A stretch of DNA of 9,240 bases from an uncultured Faecalibacterium sp. GTDB taxonomy: Bacteria > Bacillota > Clostridia > Oscillospirales > Ruminococcaceae. The translations under genes and the position numbers were made by a program. Position 1 is the first letter of the stretch; each line of letters begins with the position of its first letter. The notes under the pieces are model-generated. The model was given only the letters and a program-made list of their open reading frames with translations, was not told the DNA's origin and made no database searches. The stretch covers positions 1-9,240 of the forward strand of contig CAAFQM010000223.1 in NCBI GenBank assembly GCA_900765105.1. Reading direction: 5' to 3'. Below, piece by piece: positions 5,494-9,240 of the stretch.

Positions 5494-6403
5494 CGCGGTC
5501 GCCTCCCTTCAGTACCACATTCAGCACCACATTGATGAGCATGATGAACCCGAACAGCACCAGCGCGATGCTGAACAGCGCCTGCCGCTGCAGGCCGCCG
5601 GCGTAGCTCATCTCCTTGGCGATGGCCGTGGTCAGGAAGGTGACACTGCGGAACAGGCTGTCCGGCATATTGGGGCTGTTGCCCGCCACCATCATCACGG
5701 CCATGGCCTCGCCGATGGCGCGGCCGATGCCCAGCACAACGCCTGCGGCAATACCGCTCTTGGCAGCGGGGATGCTGATCTTGAACCAGGTCTCGGTGTC
5801 GGTGGCACCCAGGGCCAGGCTGCCCTGCTCATATTCCGGCGGCACGGCATTCAGGGCCGTGACCGACACGGACACGATGCTGGGCAGGATCATGATGGAC
5901 AGCACCACGATGGCCGACAGCAGGCAGGCACCGGATGCCTTGCCGAAGGTGCTTGCCACGGCGGGCACCAGCACCTGCATACCCAGCAGGCCGAACACCA
6001 CGCTGGGGATGCCGGACAGCAGCTCGATGGCGGTGACCACCACGGTGCGCAGCTTGGGGTCGGCGGCCTTGGAGAGGAACACCGCCGTCAGCAGGCCGAT
6101 GGGCACACCGATGATGGCAGCGCCCAGCGTGCCGTAGATGCTGGACAGGATGAAGGGCAGGATGCCGAACAACGGCTCGGCCGCAGTGGACGCCCATTTT
6201 GTGCCGAAGAGAAATTTGAAAATGCCGATCTTATGGATGGCCGGCACACCGGAGATGACCATGTACACCGTGATAAGCACCACACAGCCCACGGCCAGCA
6301 TACCGCACAAGAAGAAGATGAAGTTCATCACGGCTTCCAGCCATTCGGCGGGGGTGCGGGGCATCCGCACCCGCTTCAGCAGGGAAGAGGATTTTTTATT
6401 CAT
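5486..6403 (-). CDS. pstC: Phosphate ABC transporter permease PstC
   Basis: The 305-residue partner permease of PstA. Membrane helices are at about 26-52, 78-110, 119-150, 158-182, 215-240 and 274-298. The EAA loop is around 190-220 (YEQGSLALGATDTETWFKIS, then IPAAKSGIAAG), followed by VVLGIGRAIGEAMAV, a strongly PstC-like stretch. The large periplasm-side loop after helix 1 contains FLFGTKWASTAAEPLFGILPF, as in PstC proteins. The ATG at 6401-6403 has AAGGA seven bases upstream. This Shine-Dalgarno begins only two bases past the U-run of a terminator-like hairpin (6418-6461), so expression of pstCAB-phoU probably depends on readthrough from pstS. The 3' end overlaps pstA by eight bases. Confidence 0.96.
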   Translation of the reverse strand: MNKKSSSLLKRVRMPRTPAEWLEAVMNFIFFLCGMLAVGCVVLITVYMVISGVPAIHKIGIFKFLFGTKWASTAAEPLFGILPFILSSIYGTLGAAIIGVPIGLLTAVFLSKAADPKLRTVVVTAIELLSGIPSVVFGLLGMQVLVPAVASTFGKASGACLLSAIVVLSIMILPSIVSVSVTALNAVPPEYEQGSLALGATDTETWFKISIPAAKSGIAAGVVLGIGRAIGEAMAVMMVAGNSPNMPDSLFRSVTFLTTAIAKEMSYAGGLQRQALFSIALVLFGFIMLINVVLNVVLKGGDRDE

Positions 6404-6417
6404 ATTCCGATCCTTCG

Positions 6418-6461
6418 AAAAAGCCGCGCCGACCCAGCCTTTCCGGGCAGGCCGACGCGGC
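6418..6461 (-). terminator. Attenuator-like terminator between pstS and pstC
   Basis: On the minus strand, GCCGCGTCGGCC (complement of 6450-6461) pairs with GGTCGGCGCGGC (complement of 6423-6434). This is a 12-bp stem with two G-U pairs, followed at once by TTTTT (6418-6422). The pstC Shine-Dalgarno (6411-6415) starts two bases after the U-run. The likely role is partial termination that makes pstS mRNA more abundant than pstCAB-phoU; no separate promoter for pstC is apparent between here and pstS. Confidence 0.65.
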
Positions 6462-6524
6462 GGGGGGGGTTTTGGGTAAACGACCTCACACTCTCAACAG
6501 AGAACACTCGTAAGATCACCAGCA

Positions 6525-6600
6525 TTGTAGGGAACGGGCTTGCCCGTTCCACGATCCCCTGATCTCGCCTTTGCGGAACGCATGAATGCGTTCCCTGCAA
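6525..6600. repeat. 76-bp compound palindromic element (MITE/REP-like) in the pstS-pstC gap
   Basis: The ends TTGTAGGGAACG (6525-6536) and CGTTCCCTGCAA (6589-6600) are inverted repeats matching at 11 of 12 positions. Each end also carries its own palindrome: GGAACGGGC/GCCCGTTCC (6531-6539 with 6542-6550) and GGAACGCAT/ATGCGTTCC (6575-6583 with 6586-6594). The two palindromes share the GGAACG...CGTTCC arms but have different inner three bases, each compensated to keep pairing. I recall similar GGAACG palindromes dispersed in Oscillospiraceae genomes. There is no ORF and no clear target duplication. It may protect the 3' end of pstS mRNA. Confidence 0.6.
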
Positions 6601-6634
6601 AGTTCTCCGTCCCGAAGGGAGCCTTTTCCATTTT

Positions 6635-7534
6635 TTACTCGTTCACCGGCACAGCGCCTGCGGCGCGGATGAGGTCGGCAGCGTCCTTGCTGGTGGCAAA
6701 GTCCACAAAGGCCTGTGCCTGCTCAGACAGAGCCACGCTCTTGTTGGTGACGAACACGAAGGGACGCTGGATCTTGTAGCTGCCGTCCTTGACGGTCTCC
6801 TCGCTGCACTCCACGCCTTCCACGGTGACCATGGCAACGGTGTCGCCCACAGCGGACAGGGAAGCATAGCCGATGGCCAGCGGGTTTGCCTCCACAGCGC
6901 TGATGACAGCGCCGGTAGCGGTCAGCTCCTGTGCGTACTTGCAGCTGTCCTTCACGTCCACGATGCTCTCAAAGCCATCGCGGGTGCCGGAACCAGCCTC
7001 ACGGCCGATCAGGACGATCTCGCCTGCGTCGCCGCCCACGTCGGCCCAGTCGGTGATCTCGCCGGTGAACATCTGCTTGAGCTGGTCCACGCTCAGATCG
7101 GCCACCTTGCTGTCCTTGTTGACGATGATGGCAATGCCGTCCAGCGCCACGGTGGTGCCGTCCACAGCGGACTTCTCGTCGTCCTTCAGGGCGCGGGAGG
7201 ACAGACCGATGTCCAGCGTCTTGTCGGTAGCACCGGTGATGCCGGCGCCGGAACCGGTGGGGTCATAGCTGACGGTGACGCCCGGCTCAACCTCGGCAAA
7301 GCCTTCGGTCAGGGCGGCGATGACATTCTTCATGGAAGTGGAACCGCCGGTCGCCACATTGCCGGACAGGGTGCCTGCGGCAGTGCTCTCAGCAGCGGAA
7401 GATGCAACGGACTCTGCGGCAGAAGATGCCACGGTGGAAGTGGAAGATGCAGAACCGCCGCAAGCGGTCAGAGCGGCAGCAGCAGCGGCTGCACCACAGA
7501 CAGTCAGGAACGAACGACGAGTGATCTTCTTCAT
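6635..7534 (-). CDS. pstS: Phosphate ABC transporter substrate-binding lipoprotein PstS
   Basis: A 299-residue cell-surface phosphate-binding protein. The signal peptide (1-24) ends in the lipobox LTAC, with lipidated C25, and carries a twin-arginine-like motif TRRSFL (5-10). A Ser/Ala-rich linker (about 26-56) precedes a type-2 periplasmic-binding fold. Phosphate-contact regions are visible: ATGGSTSMKNV (61-71), YDPTGSGAGI (90-99), DIGLSSR (108-114) and IGREAGSGTRDGF (176-188). The C-terminus PFVFVTNK...FVDFATSKDAADLIRAAGAVPV is typical. The ATG at 7532-7534 has GGAGG ten bases upstream. It is the first gene of the operon, with a TACAAT promoter and a Pho-box-like cluster upstream. A 230-base structured gap follows before pstC, probably setting a higher dose for this subunit, which is needed in excess. 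Confidence 0.95.
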   Translation of the reverse strand: MKKITRRSFLTVCGAAAAAAALTACGGSASSTSTVASSAAESVASSAAESTAAGTLSGNVATGGSTSMKNVIAALTEGFAEVEPGVTVSYDPTGSGAGITGATDKTLDIGLSSRALKDDEKSAVDGTTVALDGIAIIVNKDSKVADLSVDQLKQMFTGEITDWADVGGDAGEIVLIGREAGSGTRDGFESIVDVKDSCKYAQELTATGAVISAVEANPLAIGYASLSAVGDTVAMVTVEGVECSEETVKDGSYKIQRPFVFVTNKSVALSEQAQAFVDFATSKDAADLIRAAGAVPVNE

Positions 7535-7556
7535 AACCCTTTTTCCTCCAATAAAC

Positions 7557-7576
7557 GCCGGTTTCTCTTTTCCGGC
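7557..7576 (-). other. Small hairpin in the pstS leader
   Basis: GCCGG (7557-7561) and CCGGC (7572-7576) flank a 10-base purine-rich loop, about 14 bases upstream of the pstS Shine-Dalgarno. The arms are short. It may stabilise the 5' leader; nothing more can be said. Confidence 0.25.
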
Positions 7577-7610
7577 AGGTCGGTTTCATGTTTTCCTTGG
7601 GAACGACCTT

Positions 7611-7639
7611 ATTGTATCCCACCGCCGTTTTCCGTGCGA
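7611..7639 (-). promoter_or_regulatory. pstS promoter
   Basis: TACAAT (7611-7616) is a good -10. At 17-base spacing the -35 position is TCGCAC (7634-7639), a poor match, which fits a promoter that needs an activator such as PhoP/PhoB. The predicted leader is about 70 bases. A second AT-rich -10-like TAAAAT (7733-7738, preceded by TG) lies further upstream and would be a weaker alternative. Apart from this promoter, the Pho boxes and the terminator at 7790-7828, the 320-base gap 7535-7853 holds nothing I can support. Confidence 0.5.
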
Positions 7640-7679
7640 CCACACCCGCGCAAAATGGAGGTAAATCTTTGGCGCATGA

Positions 7680-7707
7680 GTTTGTCTGTCTGTCAGCTTT
7701 TTGTAAA
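7680..7707 (-). promoter_or_regulatory. Candidate Pho-box cluster upstream of pstS
   Basis: On the coding strand, TTTACA (7702-7707), five bases, CTGACA (7691-7696), five bases, ACAAAC (7680-7685) form three hexamers at an exact 11-base period. This is the spacing of PhoP (TTnACA, N5) repeats in Bacillus and of the PhoB box. Read on the other strand, CTGTCAG (7690-7696), CTTT, TTGTAAA (7701-7707) resembles the PhoB 7+4+7 arrangement. The first hexamer is perfect, the second good, the third poor. They lie about 65-90 bases upstream of the -10, further than in textbook cases. Confidence 0.4.
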
Positions 7708-7789
7708 GTCAGTCGTGGAATCATCGCTCTTGATTTTACATTTTCCGAAAAAGCGCCGAAAATTTCCGTTTTCCGCTGGGCAGGGTGAC

Positions 7790-7828
7790 AAAAAACACCG
7801 GGCACTCTCGCTTGAGAATGCCCGGTGT
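7790..7828 (-). terminator. Terminator of the small lipoprotein gene
   Basis: ACACCGGGCA (7795-7804) pairs with TGCCCGGTGT (7819-7828). Inside it TCTC (7806-7809) pairs with GAGA (7814-7817), with one position that is a G-U pair in the minus-strand RNA. Six T residues follow on the minus strand (7790-7795). It insulates the pst promoter region from upstream transcription. Confidence 0.85.
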
Positions 7829-7853
7829 CTGCCTTATCTTATATTGTATGCAG

Positions 7854-8330
7854 TCAGCCCTGCGGAACGATCTTATTCTCCGGCAAGGTGAGCGCAAACT
7901 GCCTGTTCTGTGCAGAGAGCGTGACCGTAAGAACCATCGGTTCATAACCTGCACAAAGTGCATTGTAAAGTTCCCGGTCCTCTGCTTTCACCTTGAAGGT
8001 CAGCGTGCACTTCTGTGTCAGACCCTGCAGGATGTTGATCTTGTCGCTCTTGTTCTCCAGTTCAAGCGTTTTGTTCTGTGCCTGCGCCTGAAAGACCTCG
8101 CCAAAAGAACGGTTCAGCGTCAGGGTATTTTTCGTTCCCTTCACATTGATGTTCAGCCGCACAAAACCGGTATTATCGCTGTCCATCCAGCCGTAGGCCG
8201 GTTTTCCGGCAAAATAAATGCGAAACTCTCCCACATCGTAACCAGTATCCCCGCAACCCGACAGTGACACCACAATTGCCGCCGCAGCTGCGCCCTTGAT
8301 GAAGTTTCTTCTTGTAATTTCGTTTGCCAT
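7854..8330 (-). CDS. Small putative lipoprotein with twin-arginine-like signal, unknown function
   Basis: I do not recognise a named family. The 158-residue product begins with a basic n-region holding TRRNFIK (6-12), a close fit to the Tat motif S/T-R-R-x-F-L-K. A hydrophobic stretch follows, then the lipobox LSGC with predicted lipidated C26. The mature part of about 130 residues is rich in alternating polar/hydrophobic strands (FRIYFAG, GFVRLNINVKG, NTLTLN, CTLTFKVKAED, MVLTVTLSAQNRQFALTL), suggesting a single beta-sandwich. This is similar in size and style to the DUF4352-like extracellular lipoproteins of Clostridia, though I cannot assign it. GGAGG is eight bases before the ATG. It has its own TTGACA promoter and terminator. 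A cell-surface location is inferred. Confidence 0.8.
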   Translation of the reverse strand: MANEITRRNFIKGAAAAAIVVSLSGCGDTGYDVGEFRIYFAGKPAYGWMDSDNTGFVRLNINVKGTKNTLTLNRSFGEVFQAQAQNKTLELENKSDKINILQGLTQKCTLTFKVKAEDRELYNALCAGYEPMVLTVTLSAQNRQFALTLPENKIVPQG

Positions 8331-8366
8331 AAAACTGCCCTCCTCAAAAACTTTTTTCGTATCTCA

Positions 8367-8394
8367 AGCTTACCACATTTCCGGCTTCTGTCAA
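8367..8394 (-). promoter_or_regulatory. Promoter of the lipoprotein gene
   Basis: TTGACA (8389-8394), a perfect -35, is followed after 16 bases by TAAGCT (8367-8372), preceded by TGG (extended -10). The -35 overlaps the TGA stop (8391-8393) of the upstream acetyltransferase gene. No terminator separates the two genes, so some readthrough is also likely. Confidence 0.6.
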
Positions 8395-8990
8395 CAGTAT
8401 TTCGTGCCGTCCGGGCAGTAGAACTGCACATACTTCTGCCACCCGTCCTCACTGATGGCCTTGCGGTAGCAGTTTACCAGCGCATCCACGGCCTGCCGGT
8501 CGGCAAAAGTGCCTGCATCCGGGCAGGACAGCACCAGAATACGGAACCATGCATCGAACAGATGTTCGGTGAAACCGGTGTCCCGCGCCCCGCACCGGGC
8601 ATAAAAGCCCAGACGCCGCACAGCCATGGCTTCGTCCTCCGCCTTGTCCGGACATTCGGCCTCAATGAGGATGGCCTGTGCCCCCCGCTCGTGCTGCGGC
8701 AGGTCGGCCAGCAGCTGCGCGCCCAGCCCTGCAGCACGGTATTCCGGCAGCACGGCAAAGTAATCCAGCTGGCTCACCCTGCTGCCTGCCGGGCGCACCA
8801 TGAGCAGGTACGCCGCCAGTGTTTCGCCGTCAAACACGCCCCATGTATGGGCCGCGCCGGAAGCTTCGCTGTTCAGGATCATGCTCAGGGGCTTCAGCTC
8901 GCTGGGCGGGAAGTCCCGGCGCATCTCATCCAGATAGACTTTCGTCAGCTCCGTTTCGTTCAGCCTGCGCCAGCTGTAGTGTTTTTCCAT
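8391..8990 (-). CDS. GNAT-family N-acetyltransferase
   Basis: A 199-residue cytoplasmic protein with a GNAT core. Beta-4 and the acetyl-CoA pyrophosphate loop are LDYFAVLPEYRAAGLGAQLL (75-94), with the canonical RAAGLG (85-90). A beta-5 strand ILIEAECP (107-114) follows, and the motif B region RRLGFYARCGARDTG (125-139) matches the GFY end of the fold. A C-terminal extension of about 50 residues (150-199) goes beyond the minimal fold and contains an unusual number of cysteines (C156, C174, C192, C199). The substrate is unknown. The frame is open to 9050, but the ATG at 8988-8990 (MEKHYSWRRL) has AAGGAG seven bases upstream and lies downstream of the promoter -10, so it is the start. The longer version would need an ATG inside the -35. 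Confidence 0.85.
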   Translation of the reverse strand: MEKHYSWRRLNETELTKVYLDEMRRDFPPSELKPLSMILNSEASGAAHTWGVFDGETLAAYLLMVRPAGSRVSQLDYFAVLPEYRAAGLGAQLLADLPQHERGAQAILIEAECPDKAEDEAMAVRRLGFYARCGARDTGFTEHLFDAWFRILVLSCPDAGTFADRQAVDALVNCYRKAISEDGWQKYVQFYCPDGTKYC

Positions 8991-9021
8991 AAAGGTGCTC
9001 CTTTTTGCAATGTTTTTTTCC

Positions 9022-9050
9022 AGTATAGCACATCCCTCTGCGGAACGCAA
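9022..9050 (-). promoter_or_regulatory. Promoter of the 8391-8990 acetyltransferase
   Basis: TATACT (9022-9027) preceded by TGC is a good extended -10. At 17 bases the -35 is TTGCGT (9045-9050), which keeps the TTG. It abuts the T-run of the terminator at 9049-9097, a compact terminator-promoter junction. Confidence 0.65.
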
Positions 9051-9097
9051 AAAAGCCGCCGGGAGCGGCAGACTCTGCCTTTCTCCCGGCGGCTTTT
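9049..9097. terminator. Strong terminator downstream of the PTS gene
   Basis: GCCGCCGGGAG (9055-9065) pairs perfectly with CTCCCGGCGGC (9083-9093), extended by A/T pairs on both sides. An inner GGCAG/CTGCC stem (9067-9071 with 9075-9079) is also present. On the minus strand the stem is followed by six T residues (9049-9054). It lies 56 bases past the PTS stop. Confidence 0.85.
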
Positions 9098-9103
9098 ATT
9101 CGG

Positions 9104-9162
9104 ATGCGGGATCAACCAGTCTCCCGCATAAGGGGCTTTTCCGGATGCTGTGTTACAGCATC
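9104..9162 (-). other. Two further inverted repeats at the 3' end of the PTS gene
   Basis: ATGCGGGA (9104-9111) with TCCCGCAT (9122-9129) and GATGCTGT (9144-9151) with ACAGCATC (9155-9162) are both perfect 8-bp pairs. The second spans the stop codon of the PTS reading frame. Neither has a U-run. Together with the terminator they would fold the 3' untranslated region into a chain of stems. Confidence 0.4.
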
Positions 9163-9240
9163 TTCTTCAGCTCGTCGTACACGAACTGAACCTTGGTGCC
9201 GATGATGACCTGGCAAGCGTTCTTGCTGGGACGGATGACA
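9153..9240 (-). CDS. C-terminal end of a glucose-type PTS enzyme IIB domain (partial)
   Basis: Only the last 28 codons are in the window; the gene continues beyond 9240. The visible residues (VIRPSKNACQVIIGTKVQF, then VYDELKKML) end at TAA 9153-9155. QVIIGTKVQFVYDEL closely resembles the final strand and helix of the EIIB domain of the glucose/N-acetylglucosamine/beta-glucoside PTS group, where xQVIIGxxVxxVxxEI is typical. It would accept phosphate from EIIA and pass it to the sugar during import. The active-site cysteine lies outside the window, so neither sugar specificity nor whether it is an EIICB or EIICBA fusion can be judged. Confidence 0.6.
   Translation of the reverse strand, partial: VIRPSKNACQVIIGTKVQFVYDELKKML

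Noticed and set aside
5252..6562. 436-codon plus-strand open frame opposite pstA/pstC
   Set aside because: Same antisense signature, and it covers two certain genes.
7389..7805. 138-codon minus-strand frame overlapping pstS and its promoter region
   Set aside because: Out of frame with pstS, Cys/Arg-rich, and it spans the pstS promoter and Pho-box region.
1..9240. CRISPR arrays, tRNA/rRNA, phage or transposase genes, toxin-antitoxin or defence systems
   Set aside because: I looked on both strands and found no evenly spaced identical repeats, no cloverleaf, and no recognisable protein of these classes.

Overview
All genes in this 9.2 kb window lie on the minus strand. The codon use suggests a moderately high-GC Firmicute. 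The SD-led starts, U-tailed terminators, a CcpA-type cre site, the PstS/PhoU set and dispersed palindromic repeats of a type I recall from Faecalibacterium/Oscillospiraceae intergenic DNA all point to a gut Clostridia species close to Faecalibacterium. That assignment is recognition, not computation.

Reading from the right edge in the direction of transcription: the last 28 codons of a glucose-type PTS EIIB domain; a strong terminator; a GNAT acetyltransferase (8391-8990); a small lipoprotein with a twin-arginine-like signal (7854-8330) that has its own promoter; a terminator; then the phosphate regulon operon pstS-pstC-pstA-pstB-phoU (7534 down to 3162). The operon is preceded by a candidate Pho-box cluster and closed by a strong terminator. 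Between pstS and pstC lie a 76-bp compound palindromic element and a terminator-like hairpin that runs almost into the pstC Shine-Dalgarno, which probably lets pstS be made in excess over the membrane and ATPase subunits.

Further left are a short AraC-type regulator that is essentially only the DNA-binding domain (2513-2896), a second GNAT acetyltransferase (1835-2338), a non-genic or decayed stretch with its own terminator (about 1544-1783), and the Na+/serine-threonine symporter gene sstT (74-1330). sstT has an extended -10 promoter overlapped by a perfect cre match and two hairpins in its leader. A dispersed palindromic repeat occupies the left edge.

PstS captures phosphate at the cell surface, PstC/PstA form the channel, PstB drives it with ATP, and PhoU couples transport state to the phosphate two-component system, which is not in the window. 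The rest is housekeeping and accessory cargo with separate promoters and terminators. I see no phage, IS transposase, CRISPR, toxin-antitoxin or defence genes. The window reads as ordinary chromosome with interesting regulatory DNA rather than a novel gene system.
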